A stretch of DNA of 64,000 nt, from assembly GCA_036558405.1 (NCBI GenBank), contig DATBFR010000068.1:46922-110921 (forward strand), in the 5' to 3' direction. Made by a program: the position numbers and the translations under genes. Positions 43,689-54,229 of the stretch are shown here, one piece after another (position 1 is the first letter of the stretch; each line of letters starts with the position of its first letter). The notes below the pieces were generated by a model. That model was not told where the DNA came from. It saw nothing but the letters and a program-made list of their open reading frames with translations, and ran no database searches. Source of the stretch: TA-21 sp036558405. GTDB lineage: Archaea; Thermoproteota; Nitrososphaeria; Nitrososphaerales; Nitrososphaeraceae.

Positions 43689-46600
43689 ATGTCTGAATTA
43701 TTGTCTGATATGTGGCCGATTGTCAATGATATTTTGAGAAGAGAAGGCGTAGCAAGGCAGCATTTGAATTCATATAATGAATTCATGGAACGTGGGTTAC
43801 AAAGTATAATCGACGAAGTAGGCGAAATAGAGATTGAAACAGCTGAGTATCCTTACAAAATAAAGCTGGGGAAAATTAAGCTGCAGCAACCAAGAATAAT
43901 GGAGTTGGATGGTTCAATTACTCATGTGGCACCAGTGGAAGGAAGATTGAGGAATCTGACCTACGCTTCACCTGTTATGCTTGAATGTAGTATAGTGGAA
44001 GACAGCAAAATTTTGGAATCACGCTTCATTCACATTGGAGACATGCCAGTTATGGTTAAGTCCAATGCATGTATTCTACACAATCTGCCTGATACAAAGC
44101 TGATTGAATTGGGAGAAGATCCTAAAGATCCTGGCGGCTATTTTGTGATCAACGGATCTGAACGAGTTATTGTTGGCTTAGAAGATCTCTCTTACAATAA
44201 GATTATAGTAGATACAGAAGAGACTACCGGAAGTATTCTGTACAAGGCAAAGGTCTATTCATCGATAGTGGGATACAGGGCAAAGCTCGAGCTTATTATG
44301 CGACCAGACGGGTCAGTAGTGGCAAAAATACCGGGCTCCCCCGTGGACATCCCCTTGATTACTTTAATTAGGGCATTGGGACTGGAATCCGATAAAGATA
44401 TAGCTAATGCAGTATCACTTTTGGAGCTTATTCAGGATGAGCTCGAACCTTCATTCGAAAAAGCTGGAGAAATAACTACCAGCAGAGACGCTATCATTTA
44501 CATTAGCAAGAGAATTGCTCCAGGGATGTTGGAAGAGTTCCAGATTAAGAGGGCTGAGACTCTATTGGATTGGGGTCTTCTTCCCCATTTAGGCAAAAAT
44601 CCTGAGAACAGACACGAGAAAGCACTTTTCCTTGGCGAGGCTACCTCTAAACTAATCGAATTACGTCTTGGTCTAATCAGTGCTGACGATAAGGATCATT
44701 ATGGAAATAAGGTGATAAAATTCGCAGGACAAATGCTTGCTGATCTCTTTAGGACTGCATTTAGAAACCTGGTTAGGGACATGAAATACCAATTAGAACG
44801 TTCTGGACAAAAAAGGGGCATCAATGCTGTAGCAGCTGCAGTTAGACCAGGAATTATTTCAGATAAATTAAACAATGCAATTGCAACTGGTAATTGGGGC
44901 AGGGGAAGAGTCGGTGTAACACAGCTCTTGGACAGGACAAACTATATGTCAACAATTAGCCACCTGAGAAGAATTCAATCACCATTAAGCCGAAGTCAAC
45001 CTAATTTTGAAGCTCGCGATTTACATTCGACACATTTTGGAAGAATATGTCCTGCAGAGACTCCAGAGGGATCAAATTGCGGGTTGGTAAAGAATCTAGC
45101 GCTTTCTGCAGTAATTTCAGTTAGTGTATCTGCTGCGGAATTGGTCGAGAAGTTATTTGAACTTGGTGTTCACCACGTAGATGAAGCTACTCCAGAAGTA
45201 AAGAGAGGCGGAACACGTGTTTTCGTAGACGGCAGACTTGTTGGATACTCTGAAGACGGTACTTATCTTACGAATACATTGAGGACCATGCGCCGGTCCG
45301 GTAAAATACACCCTCATGTTGGCATTTACCTTTATGCTCCTAGGAACGAAAATGCTACAAAGAGACTTCACATTAGCTGCAATGCTGGCAGAGTCATGAG
45401 GCCACTTGCGATCGTAAGAGAAGGCAAGACAGTATTATCTGGTGAGGTGGGGGAAAAAATTAACAAGAAATTCCTATCATGGACTGATTTGTTATACATG
45501 GGAATGATTGAATTAGTTGATGCCAATGAAGAGGAAAACTGTTTGATATCTCTGGACATTGCACAAATTGAACCGGACCACACTCATGTAGAAATTTTTC
45601 CTTCCGCTATCTTGGGAGTAGGAGCCTCAATTATTCCATACCCAGAACATAATCAATCACCAAGAAACACTTATGAAAGCGCTATGGCAAAGCAGAGCTT
45701 GGGATTCTCCACACCATTGATGAATGCAAGTACCTACGTTAGGCAACACTTCATGTTGTATCCCCAAATACCTGCCGTTACTACGAAAGCCATTACCCTT
45801 TTAGGATTAGACGATAGACCCACGGGCCAAAATTGTGTTGTGGCAGTTTTACCATTCGAAGGCTACAATATTGAAGATGCTGTAGTTTTTAACAAATCTG
45901 CAGTTGACAGAGGTCTGGGGAGAACATTTTTCTACAGAGTATATGAGGCAGAAGCAAAACAATATCCAGGGGGAATGAAAGATACATTTGAGCTGCCATC
46001 GCCCGATGCTAATATTAGAGGGTATAGAGGTGAGAAAGCGTACAGATTATTAGAGCAAGATGGTGCAATTATGCACGAAGCGATAGTAAATGGGGGAGAT
46101 ATACTCATCGGCAGAACCTCGCCACCTCGATTTATGGAAGAATATAAAGAATTTGAGGTAAAGGGACCATACAGAAGGGATACTTCTGTAGGAGTAAGAC
46201 CATCTGAAAACGGTGTCGTGGATTCAGTTGTTATGACCCAATCGGTGGAGGGTGGAAAAATGTATAAAATCAGGGTAAGAGATATGAGAATACCTGAGAT
46301 CGGAGACAAGTTTGCCTCTAGACATGGGCAGAAAGGAGTAGTTGGAATGCTAGTATCGCAAGAGGATCTGCCATATACCGAAGAGGGGATTGTTCCAGAT
46401 ATAATGATTAATCCTCATGCATTTCCGTCAAGAATGACCGTAGGTCAGTTTATGGAATCGCTGGCGGGTAAAGCTGCATCATTACGGGGTAAATCGATTG
46501 ACGGCAGCGCTTTCGTAGGTGAAAAATTTGAAAGTTTCAAGAACACGTTAGAGAATTATGGCTTAAAGTACACTGGAAAGGAAACTATGTATGACGGAAG

Positions 46601-47039
46601 GACCGGGAAGAGATTTCCTGCTGATGTATATGTGGGAGTAGTTTATTATCAAAAATTACATCATATGGTTGCGGACAAAATCCATAGTAGAGCACGCGGA
46701 CAAGTACAAATGCTTACCAAGCAGCCTACGGAAGGACGCGCTAGAGGTGGCGGATTAAGATTTGGAGAGATGGAACGTGATTGTTTGATAGCCTACGGCG
46801 CCTCAATGATGTTAAAGGATAGACTTTTAGAAGAATCTGACAAAGCCGAAGTAAACATATGCGAGAGATGCGGCTTACTTTCGTATTACGATATAAAGCA
46901 GAGAAGATACATTTGCCGAGTCTGCGGCGAGAAGGCTAAGATATCCTCTGTGGTAATTGCCTACGCCTTTAAACTATTATTACAGGAAATGATGAGTCTT
47001 AATATTGCACCCCGTTTATTGGCCAGGGAAAAGGTATAG
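43689..47039 (+). CDS. rpoB: RNA polymerase subunit B (Rpo2), unsplit
   Basis: The 1116-aa protein is a full-length single-chain archaeal B subunit. Visible blocks include GYFVINGSERVIVGLEDLSYN, HFGRICPAETPEGSNCGLVKN, FEGYNIEDAVVFNKSAVDRG, MRIPEIGDKFASRHGQKGVVG, and the C-terminal zinc ribbon CERCGLLSYYDIKQRRYICRVCGEK. The clamp and hybrid-binding regions are complete. It is not split into B' and B'' as in many euryarchaea. rpoA starts 12 bp downstream. Confidence 0.98.
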   Translation: MSELLSDMWPIVNDILRREGVARQHLNSYNEFMERGLQSIIDEVGEIEIETAEYPYKIKLGKIKLQQPRIMELDGSITHVAPVEGRLRNLTYASPVMLECSIVEDSKILESRFIHIGDMPVMVKSNACILHNLPDTKLIELGEDPKDPGGYFVINGSERVIVGLEDLSYNKIIVDTEETTGSILYKAKVYSSIVGYRAKLELIMRPDGSVVAKIPGSPVDIPLITLIRALGLESDKDIANAVSLLELIQDELEPSFEKAGEITTSRDAIIYISKRIAPGMLEEFQIKRAETLLDWGLLPHLGKNPENRHEKALFLGEATSKLIELRLGLISADDKDHYGNKVIKFAGQMLADLFRTAFRNLVRDMKYQLERSGQKRGINAVAAAVRPGIISDKLNNAIATGNWGRGRVGVTQLLDRTNYMSTISHLRRIQSPLSRSQPNFEARDLHSTHFGRICPAETPEGSNCGLVKNLALSAVISVSVSAAELVEKLFELGVHHVDEATPEVKRGGTRVFVDGRLVGYSEDGTYLTNTLRTMRRSGKIHPHVGIYLYAPRNENATKRLHISCNAGRVMRPLAIVREGKTVLSGEVGEKINKKFLSWTDLLYMGMIELVDANEEENCLISLDIAQIEPDHTHVEIFPSAILGVGASIIPYPEHNQSPRNTYESAMAKQSLGFSTPLMNASTYVRQHFMLYPQIPAVTTKAITLLGLDDRPTGQNCVVAVLPFEGYNIEDAVVFNKSAVDRGLGRTFFYRVYEAEAKQYPGGMKDTFELPSPDANIRGYRGEKAYRLLEQDGAIMHEAIVNGGDILIGRTSPPRFMEEYKEFEVKGPYRRDTSVGVRPSENGVVDSVVMTQSVEGGKMYKIRVRDMRIPEIGDKFASRHGQKGVVGMLVSQEDLPYTEEGIVPDIMINPHAFPSRMTVGQFMESLAGKAASLRGKSIDGSAFVGEKFESFKNTLENYGLKYTGKETMYDGRTGKRFPADVYVGVVYYQKLHHMVADKIHSRARGQVQMLTKQPTEGRARGGGLRFGEMERDCLIAYGASMMLKDRLLEESDKAEVNICERCGLLSYYDIKQRRYICRVCGEKAKISSVVIAYAFKLLLQEMMSLNIAPRLLAREKV

Positions 47040-47051
47040 GGGGTAAGGGTA

Positions 47052-50000
47052 ATGGAAGATAGTCTTAAGATATTAGGCGGAATCAAGTTTACGGTTTGGT
47101 CACCAGTTGAAGTAAGAAAATTTAGTGTTGCAGAGGTGACTGCTCCAGAAACCTACGACGAAGACGGTATGCCCGTTCAGGGTGGATTAATGGACAGTAG
47201 GCTAGGGACGCTAGAGCCTGGACAAAAGTGCGGTACTTGCGGCAACACATCAGCTAAGTGCCCTGGGCACTTTGGGCATATTGAATTAGCGGAACCAGTT
47301 TTACACATTGCTTTTGTTGATGACATCCATAAATTACTCTTAATTACTTGCAGATCATGTAATAGAATAAAGCTTCCTTCAGAGGAGCTGGATAAATATA
47401 GATTAATAAGAGACACGAAAGCTGCATACGCAGTAATTACCCTTGAAAATATCAAGGATGAGATTATAGAGAGGGCAAAAAAAGTAAAAATATGTCCACA
47501 TTGTCAAAAAGAACAGTACGAGCTCGTATTTACTAAACCTACAATATTTGTAGAAAAAACGGATATAGGAGAGAACAGACTATTACCAATTACTATTAGA
47601 GAAAGATTGATGCATGTCCCTGATGAAGATTTGCTTTTACTTGGTTATGACCCTAAAACTGCACGTCCTGAATGGTTCGTTTTGCAGGTACTGCCTGTTC
47701 CTCCCGTAACTGTTAGACCGTCAATAATTCTTGAAACTGGAATAAGATCTGAGGATGACTTGACACACAAGTTGGTTGATATTATTCGAGTAAATCAGAG
47801 GCTGAAGGAAAGTAAGGAAGCCGGAACACCTCCATTAATAGTTCAAGATTTAGTTGATCTCCTACAATACCATGTGACCACTTATTTCGATAACGAAGTT
47901 TCGGGTATTCCCCAGGCTCACCACAGGTCAGGTCGACCATTGAAAACACTAACTCAAAGATTGAAAGGAAAAGAGGGAAGATTTAGGGGTTCCCTCTCAG
48001 GAAAACGAGTTGATTTTTCGAGTAGAACTGTAATATCACCTGATCCCAACCTTGCCATATCTGATGTAGGAGTACCAATTGATGTGGCTAAGAAGCTTAC
48101 AATACCGGAGACCGTCAGTGATTGGAATCTCGACCGGTTAAAAAATATGGTAATAAATGGTCCCAATAATTATCCCGGAGCCAACTACATTATTAGGCCT
48201 GATGGGGTAAAAATAAGATTGGATTATGTTACCGACAGGAATACTCTGTCCGAGTCGTTATCTGGTGGATATATTGTTGAACGTCACCTAAAAGATGAGG
48301 ATATAGTAATCTTTAATCGACAACCGTCTTTGCATAGGATGTCCATTATGGCACACTATGTTAGAGTCCTTCCGTATAGGACATTTAGATTACACCCTGC
48401 AGTTTGTCCACCTTATAATGCAGATTTCGATGGTGACGAAATGAACCTACATGTCCCACAGAGTGAGGAAGCTAGAGCAGAGGCAGCTTTGCTTATGCGA
48501 GTTCAGGATCAGCTTATATCTCCTAGGTACGGTGGTCCCATAATCGGTGCAATAAGGGACTTCATTACTGGTGCATTTATCCTTACTCAAGAAAGTACCG
48601 TCCTTACAAAAGAGGAATTCGCGAATCTTGCATTAATAGGAGGCTATCAAGGCGTTTTGCCACGGCCAAAAATAAAGAAGGAGAATGAACAATTCTTTAC
48701 AGGTAAACAATTATTTTCCTTGTTCCTTCCGAAGAATTTCAACTTCATAGTTACGTCCAAGTGGAATAAAGCATCAAAGGGAGAAGGAAAAGATGTAGTT
48801 ATCAAAAATGGAGAGCTAATCAGTGGTGTAATTGATAAGGCGTCTATAGGCGCAGAAGAACCTGACAGTGTACTGCATCGAATAGCAAAAGACTATGGAA
48901 ATAATGTTGCGAAGAAATTCTTGGATTCAGTACTCATAGTGTTGAAAACATTTCTTACTCAGCATGGATTTTCATATGGATACTCTGACTTGTGGCTTGC
49001 AGATGAGACAAGGACTGAAATTAACACTGTCATCCAGAAAGCATATGAAAAGGTCTACGAACTAATAAATCAATATAACGACGGTTCACTGCCTCTAACT
49101 CGAGGTTTGTCACCTGAAGAAGCTTTGGAGCTTTATGTTGTCAATGAGCTTTCTAGAGCCAGGGATAGGGCAGGTAAGACTGCCGACAGAGCTTTCCCAG
49201 ATAATAATTCTGGAATCATAATGGCCTCTACTGGCGCCAGGGGATCGACTTTGAATATTGGACAAATGACAGCGGCACTGGGTCAGCAATCGATACGGGG
49301 TAAAAGAATAAACAAAGGCTATCAGGGTCGTTCACTCCCTCACTTTAAAGTTAATGACTCGAATCCCGATTCAAAAGGATTTGTGAAGTCTAATTATCGT
49401 GATGGGTTAAGTCCACTCGAGTTTTTCTTTCACGCCATGGGTGGAAGAGAAGGCTTAGTTGATACTGCTGTTAGGACTCAACAATCAGGCTACATGCAGA
49501 GGAGGCTGATTAATGCCCTAGAACATATGAAAATTGAATATGATCAGACTGTAAGAGATCCTCATGGTAACGTAATACAATATTTATATGGTGAGGACGG
49601 AATTGATCCTGCGAAAAGTGATCATGGAGAAGCAGTTAATATTTCGCGGTTAATAGAGAGTGAATCTATAGTTGACGAAGGTAAAAAATCTTCAGAATCA
49701 GAAACATCGGAGCTAATACATAAGTATGCTCCACACTTAAATGCGAAGCTTCGTGAAAAGTTACTGGCATCATTTTATCACAATAAGCTATCAAGAAAAG
49801 GAACTGAAAAAGTAATCAAGAATTCGATTGACTTGATAGAACGAGCAATGGCTGAACCGGGAGAAGCAGTTGGTGTAGTAACTGCACAATCTATAGGCGA
49901 ACCTGGAACCCAAATGACGCTAAGAACTTTTCATTTTGCAGGAGTTAAAGAAAGAAATGTTACCCTTGGACTCCCACGCCTAATAGAATTAGTTGATGCG

Positions 50001-50867
50001 AGAAAAAAACCAGTTACTCCTACCATGGACATATTTCTTGATGATATACATAAAGTTTCAAGAGAGAAGGCATTGGAGGTTGCCCGAGAAATAATTTTTA
50101 CTAGGGTAAGTGATTTGGTGGATAAGATAGAAACTGATTACTCTGGAGTTCTGACCTTTTATATGTCGGGGGCTAAGCTTGTTGAGAGGGGATGTTCCAT
50201 TGACGATGTTTATGAAGTCTTCAAGGGTTCAAAGAAGAAATATGAAGTCATGTTAAATGAAAAGAAACAGAGCATTAAAATATCCATCCCGGGTGAACCT
50301 GATGCCCAAACGTTGCTGTCGTTAAAAAATAAACTTTTGAATGCAAGGGTGAGAGGCGTGCCAGACATTGAGAGAGTAACTATCGTAAAACAAGATGATG
50401 AATGGGTAATACAGACCGCGGGCTCAAATCTTTCCAAGGTCATTATAGTTGATGGAATAGACCCAAGGCGAATAACCACTAACAATGTTTATGAAATTTG
50501 GCAAACGTTGGGGATTGAAGCAGCTCGTACAGCCCTAGTAAAGGAGATTACTAACACTCTTGAAGAACAAGGCCTTGAAGTAGATATACGACACATTATG
50601 CTAGTGGCAGACCTTATGACTTCCAAAGGCTACTTGCAACAAATCGGAAGACATGGAATAGCCGGTACCAAAACTTCAGTTCTTGCTCGCGCAGCTTTTG
50701 AAATAACAGTTCCTACTATTGCAAAGGCTTCTTTGGAAGGACAAGTAGAATCGTTAAGAGGAGTGACTGAAAACGTTATAGTAGGGGCAACAGTACCAGT
50801 GGGAACAGGGATGGTAGATCTTTACATGAGCGTGAGAGAAAATGAAAAGTCTAGACAAGATAATTAA
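47052..50867 (+). CDS. rpoA: RNA polymerase subunit A, fused A'+A''
   Basis: The 1271-aa protein joins A' and A'' in one chain. The A' part holds the zinc site CGTCGNTSAKCPGHFGH, the second Cys cluster CRSCN ... CPHCQ, the catalytic loop NADFDGDEMNLH with three Asp for Mg, and LRSxxGKRVDFSSRTVISPD. The A'' part holds AVGVVTAQSIGEPGTQMT and LRTFHFAGV (trigger loop) and IEAARTALVKEI. Fusion of A' and A'' is known for Thaumarchaeota and eukaryotes and supports the organism call. Its 3' end overlaps rpl30e by 26 bp. Confidence 0.98.
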   Translation: MEDSLKILGGIKFTVWSPVEVRKFSVAEVTAPETYDEDGMPVQGGLMDSRLGTLEPGQKCGTCGNTSAKCPGHFGHIELAEPVLHIAFVDDIHKLLLITCRSCNRIKLPSEELDKYRLIRDTKAAYAVITLENIKDEIIERAKKVKICPHCQKEQYELVFTKPTIFVEKTDIGENRLLPITIRERLMHVPDEDLLLLGYDPKTARPEWFVLQVLPVPPVTVRPSIILETGIRSEDDLTHKLVDIIRVNQRLKESKEAGTPPLIVQDLVDLLQYHVTTYFDNEVSGIPQAHHRSGRPLKTLTQRLKGKEGRFRGSLSGKRVDFSSRTVISPDPNLAISDVGVPIDVAKKLTIPETVSDWNLDRLKNMVINGPNNYPGANYIIRPDGVKIRLDYVTDRNTLSESLSGGYIVERHLKDEDIVIFNRQPSLHRMSIMAHYVRVLPYRTFRLHPAVCPPYNADFDGDEMNLHVPQSEEARAEAALLMRVQDQLISPRYGGPIIGAIRDFITGAFILTQESTVLTKEEFANLALIGGYQGVLPRPKIKKENEQFFTGKQLFSLFLPKNFNFIVTSKWNKASKGEGKDVVIKNGELISGVIDKASIGAEEPDSVLHRIAKDYGNNVAKKFLDSVLIVLKTFLTQHGFSYGYSDLWLADETRTEINTVIQKAYEKVYELINQYNDGSLPLTRGLSPEEALELYVVNELSRARDRAGKTADRAFPDNNSGIIMASTGARGSTLNIGQMTAALGQQSIRGKRINKGYQGRSLPHFKVNDSNPDSKGFVKSNYRDGLSPLEFFFHAMGGREGLVDTAVRTQQSGYMQRRLINALEHMKIEYDQTVRDPHGNVIQYLYGEDGIDPAKSDHGEAVNISRLIESESIVDEGKKSSESETSELIHKYAPHLNAKLREKLLASFYHNKLSRKGTEKVIKNSIDLIERAMAEPGEAVGVVTAQSIGEPGTQMTLRTFHFAGVKERNVTLGLPRLIELVDARKKPVTPTMDIFLDDIHKVSREKALEVAREIIFTRVSDLVDKIETDYSGVLTFYMSGAKLVERGCSIDDVYEVFKGSKKKYEVMLNEKKQSIKISIPGEPDAQTLLSLKNKLLNARVRGVPDIERVTIVKQDDEWVIQTAGSNLSKVIIVDGIDPRRITTNNVYEIWQTLGIEAARTALVKEITNTLEEQGLEVDIRHIMLVADLMTSKGYLQQIGRHGIAGTKTSVLARAAFEITVPTIAKASLEGQVESLRGVTENVIVGATVPVGTGMVDLYMSVRENEKSRQDN

Positions 50868-51153
50868 AGAAGCATTGAGTGCGAACAAGTGCAAAATTGG
50901 GACCAGAGATGTCATGAAATCACTTAAAGGGTCAAAACTAATAATCCTGTCAATATCAGTACCCACGGCAATTAAGTCTAGAATAGTGAACGAAGCTTCT
51001 GCTGCGTCAACACCATACATAATTTTTAACGGCAGCTCTTTGTCTCTAGGACGAGTATGTAATAAGCCATTTCGAGTAAGCGCAATTTCGTTGAAGATGG
51101 GTGACACAAATGAGATTCAAAGCATCTTGAGTGCTAGACAGAGTAACGAATGA
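50842..51153 (+). CDS. rpl30e: ribosomal protein L30e (eL30)
   Basis: The 103-aa product begins SLDKIIKEALSANKCKIGTRD and continues MKSLKGSKLIILSISVP, TPYIIFNGSSLSLGRVCNKPFRVSAISL, which matches eL30/L7Ae-family 50S proteins that follow RNA polymerase genes in archaea. The ATG lies inside the rpoA 3' end (26-bp overlap), so it is translated from the same operon. Confidence 0.93.
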   Translation: MKSLDKIIKEALSANKCKIGTRDVMKSLKGSKLIILSISVPTAIKSRIVNEASAASTPYIIFNGSSLSLGRVCNKPFRVSAISLKMGDTNEIQSILSARQSNE

Positions 51154-51301
51154 TAAAATATTGATATGCCAAATTTTAGCTTTTATAAGCGGAAATGAAA
51201 AGTATGTTTATGAAGACTTAAATGTGACTGGTTTATGAGCATCAACTATCATTCAATGTCTTTTTTTTGTTTAGCCCTAACTTCTGGAGAGCGAATATGA
51301 A

Positions 51302-51781
51302 ATGACTGAAAAAATTAAACTTACTTCAGATGAGCTTAGATTAATGTCGCTATTTCAGAACGTGACAGGTGCCGTTGCACGCGATTGTATAGTAGATGAA
51401 AAGATGGATAGAGTTATTTTCGTAGTAAACAAAGGACAAATGGGTCTAGCGATAGGAAAAGGCGGGATCACAATTAAGCAGCTACAGAATGTGGTTTCCC
51501 GCAAAGTGGAACTAGTCGAGTATTCCGACGATCCTTTAGGATTTCTGAGTAACGTGCTCAATTCGGATATGATAAATGAAATAAAGATTAATGACCGATT
51601 CGATGGATCAAGACAGGCGGTGGTTGTTGTGGATTCAAGAAAGAAAGGAGTAGTTGTTGGAAAGGAAGGGAGAAATGCTGAAAAGGCTCGATTGTTGGCA
51701 AAGCGATATTTTCAAATATCAACTGTTATGATCGTGAGCGAAGAACAGTTGCCATTAGGGAAAACCGAGGAGGCATTATAA
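51302..51781 (+). CDS. nusA: archaeal NusA-like KH protein
   Basis: The 159-aa product has two KH domains as in archaeal NusA: VNKGQMGLAIGKGGITIKQL and DSRKKGVVVGKEGRNAEKAR, each with the GxxG loop. There is no N-terminal RNAP-binding or S1 domain, as expected in archaea. It probably binds nascent RNA near RNA polymerase. TTTTATAAGC at 51181-51190 suggests an own promoter, and GGAGAG about 10 nt before ATG is a possible ribosome-binding site. Its stop overlaps the rps12 ATG by one base (TAATG). Confidence 0.93.
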   Translation: MTEKIKLTSDELRLMSLFQNVTGAVARDCIVDEKMDRVIFVVNKGQMGLAIGKGGITIKQLQNVVSRKVELVEYSDDPLGFLSNVLNSDMINEIKINDRFDGSRQAVVVVDSRKKGVVVGKEGRNAEKARLLAKRYFQISTVMIVSEEQLPLGKTEEAL

Positions 51782-52218
51782 TGGCAAAATCGCCTTTAGG
51801 ATTATTTGCTGGCAGAGTCTTGAAGTCCAGAAGAAAAGTACTAAGATGGTCAAATAAATATTATAAACGAAGGATGTTAATGTTAGATAGGAAAGCTAAT
51901 CCTCTTGAGGGCGCTCCACAGGCAAGGGGAATAGTTTTAGAAAAAGTTGGGATTGAATCTAAGCAGCCAAATTCGGCAGTCAGGAAGTGCGTTAGAGTCC
52001 AGCTGATTAAGAATGGAAAATCAATAACTGCCTTTTTACCAAGGGATGGAGCTTTGAATTACGTAGATGAACACGATGAGGTCATCTTAGAAGGAATAGG
52101 GGGTTCTATGGGAGGAGCCATGGGCGATATCCCTGGTGTTAGGTGGCAGGTGTTTAAAGTAAATGATGTATCGTTAAAGGAATTAGTATATGGCAGAAAG
52201 GAAAAACCAAGGAGATAA
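51781..52218 (+). CDS. rps12: ribosomal protein uS12
   Basis: The 145-aa product has the archaeal uS12 blocks: GIVLEKVGIESKQPNSAVRKC (with KQPNSA of the decoding site), VRVQLIKNGKSITAFLPRDG and DEHDEVILEGIGGSMGGAMG. It belongs to the 30S decoding centre. The ATG overlaps the nusA stop by one base; rps7 starts 5 nt after its stop. Confidence 0.97.
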   Translation: MAKSPLGLFAGRVLKSRRKVLRWSNKYYKRRMLMLDRKANPLEGAPQARGIVLEKVGIESKQPNSAVRKCVRVQLIKNGKSITAFLPRDGALNYVDEHDEVILEGIGGSMGGAMGDIPGVRWQVFKVNDVSLKELVYGRKEKPRR

Positions 52219-52223
52219 TTCAA

Positions 52224-52829
52224 ATGAGTAGTAAAGAGTATAACAACATGCTTCTGTTCAATAAATGGGATTCACGAAAAATAGAAGTAAGCGACTTGGG
52301 ATTACAAAGTGTCATTTCCCTTTCTCCCAATGTATTTCCAATGACTTTTGGAAGACACGAGCACCATAGATTGCGTAAAGCAGAAGTCCATCTTGTTGAA
52401 AGATTGGTAAATAAGCTTATGCGCTTCGGAAAGAAATATGCAAAGAATACAGGGAGAATGGGCGGCAAGAAGGCAAGAATATTCAAGATTGTACAGACAG
52501 CCTTTGATCTGATCAATGCAGAAACCGGGAAAAATCCAGTAGAATTACTTGTTAAGGCGGTTGAAAATGCCGCTCCTAATGAAGACACAACAAGAATTGT
52601 CTATGGAGGAGTAGTTTACCACGTTTCGGTAGATGTTGCCCCTATGCGGCGAGTAGATCTTGCCTTGAGATTTATAGCAGATGGGGTTAGGGAGGCCACG
52701 TATTCCAGCGTACAAACAATGGAAGAGGTTCTAGGAAAAGAAATAATTTTGGCTGCTAATAATTCGATGGACAGTCATGCTATCAAGAAGCGGAATGAGC
52801 AAGAACGTATAGCCATGTCTTCAAGATAG
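52224..52829 (+). CDS. rps7: ribosomal protein uS7
   Basis: The 201-aa product has uS7 blocks: HEHHRLRKAEVHLVERLVNKLMR, NPVELLVKAVENAAPNEDTTRI, YGGVVYHVSVDVAPMRRVDLALR and MEEVLGKEIILAANN. It nucleates assembly of the 30S head. It closes the rpoH-rpoB-rpoA-rpl30e-nusA-rps12-rps7 block. Elongation factor genes that often follow in archaea are absent here. Confidence 0.97.
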   Translation: MSSKEYNNMLLFNKWDSRKIEVSDLGLQSVISLSPNVFPMTFGRHEHHRLRKAEVHLVERLVNKLMRFGKKYAKNTGRMGGKKARIFKIVQTAFDLINAETGKNPVELLVKAVENAAPNEDTTRIVYGGVVYHVSVDVAPMRRVDLALRFIADGVREATYSSVQTMEEVLGKEIILAANNSMDSHAIKKRNEQERIAMSSR

Positions 52830-53064
52830 TGCATCCTTGCTTCGAATTATTCATTCCTGCACCGAATTTAACAACTTATATTCTAACTCATGCTAGAGTA
52901 ATCTTTCTTTTTAGAAGTAAGAATAGATTTTAATATTAATATTATTTAGCCTCCCAGTTATGGCTTCGCTCGAAGCATATGTACAGTTAGGTAGGTATTT
53001 TATAGAGGTCGATAATTGAGAATCTGAAAGTTAAATAACAAGGGAGTACCCTGTTGGTCTGTAA

Positions 53065-54195
53065 ATGAGTACGAAAGATGAAGTAACTTTTTCAAAAGTA
53101 GCATTAATGAGCACCAAGTCTGGGAAGCTAATCATGAAACAGATTTTACTCCAAGAGAAGGGTTACAAACAATTTAGCAAACATAAAGCTAATGCAGAAA
53201 AGGAGTTTCCTGAGTTCACAAAGAGATTTTTGTTGTCGTTGCATGAGCAAATCATTTCGGATACTAACCCAAATTCTACGATGAAAAAATTCATCGAAGA
53301 AGTAGGCTCGCCTGAACTTGCTTTAGAAGAATCGAAAATTCAATCTGTCAAAGCTCGACTATCTAAGCCTGAGATTTTGGCTGATAGAGTTCAAAGAATT
53401 CTAAATTCTAATTTTGTAAAAATGACCTTTCCAGTCTTAAATGCCTTGTTCGAGGCAGCTTCAAACTACTATAAAGAAAATATTCCAAAAGATATAAAAA
53501 ATTCACTAATCGATGGCCATGTTATTGCGATTGACTTGAGCGAACCAATGGACCGAATCCTTGATAATGACGAAGACAAGGAGTATCTTGAAGATTATAA
53601 ACTCATGAATCCATACATTCTCGAGATTGCTAGACAGAAGATATCAGTTGGGGGAGATGCAGTTTTAAAAGCATTCGAAGATGGGTTTAAGGACGCAAGA
53701 ATTGGACAGTACATCGACTATCGTTTGAAGACAAAGCCAGAATCCATTAGCGATGAAAATATGATCGGCTGTTACAAGAAATATAGGGCAGTTATGGGGA
53801 CTGCAGGCAGAAACATGGCATTAAATTTGAATCCTTTGAATGATGTATTTCATCTTGGTATGGCCAAAGCTGCAGAGGCCACTGGCTGCGGAAACGAAAT
53901 GGAAGATGCTATTAAGAATGGTTCTATAAAAGTTCCCTCGTGGCCGCTATACTACGCCTTGATAACGAAAGATGTCGAAAGGGCATTTGAACTCACATTA
54001 AAGAAGGGAGAAATTTACCTGGATGAGGCGAAAATTGCTTTAGAAATGATTCCATACAATTTAGAAATAAGACCTTTCTTGGAATTTTTATTTCTTACTG
54101 TTAACCACTATAATCAATATTGGTTTAACGAAATGAAGAGGAGGGAATTGTTTCCTTACTTTCAAAAGAACCTTTCATTGAATATTCGGGAATAA
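53065..54195 (+). CDS. hypothetical helical protein, 376 aa
   Basis: I do not recognise this protein. It appears entirely alpha-helical and soluble, rich in Lys and Glu, without signal peptide. Residues about 15-75 read as charged helices (KLIMKQILLQEKGYKQFSKH). The part about 255-330 (GTAGRNMALNLNPLNDVFHL ... GMAKAAEATG) is less charged and could be a core. The ORF is long, intact and in an otherwise conserved neighbourhood between rps7 and rfcL, so a thaumarchaeal gene is likely. No catalytic motif is seen. Confidence 0.6.
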   Translation: MSTKDEVTFSKVALMSTKSGKLIMKQILLQEKGYKQFSKHKANAEKEFPEFTKRFLLSLHEQIISDTNPNSTMKKFIEEVGSPELALEESKIQSVKARLSKPEILADRVQRILNSNFVKMTFPVLNALFEAASNYYKENIPKDIKNSLIDGHVIAIDLSEPMDRILDNDEDKEYLEDYKLMNPYILEIARQKISVGGDAVLKAFEDGFKDARIGQYIDYRLKTKPESISDENMIGCYKKYRAVMGTAGRNMALNLNPLNDVFHLGMAKAAEATGCGNEMEDAIKNGSIKVPSWPLYYALITKDVERAFELTLKKGEIYLDEAKIALEMIPYNLEIRPFLEFLFLTVNHYNQYWFNEMKRRELFPYFQKNLSLNIRE

Positions 54196-54229
54196 CATAA
54201 CTGGTATTATTTCATCCTTTGATGCCACT

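Noticed and set aside
45932..46309. 125-codon minus-strand ORF inside rpoB
   Set aside because: It is an antisense shadow of a highly conserved RNA polymerase region with no independent features.
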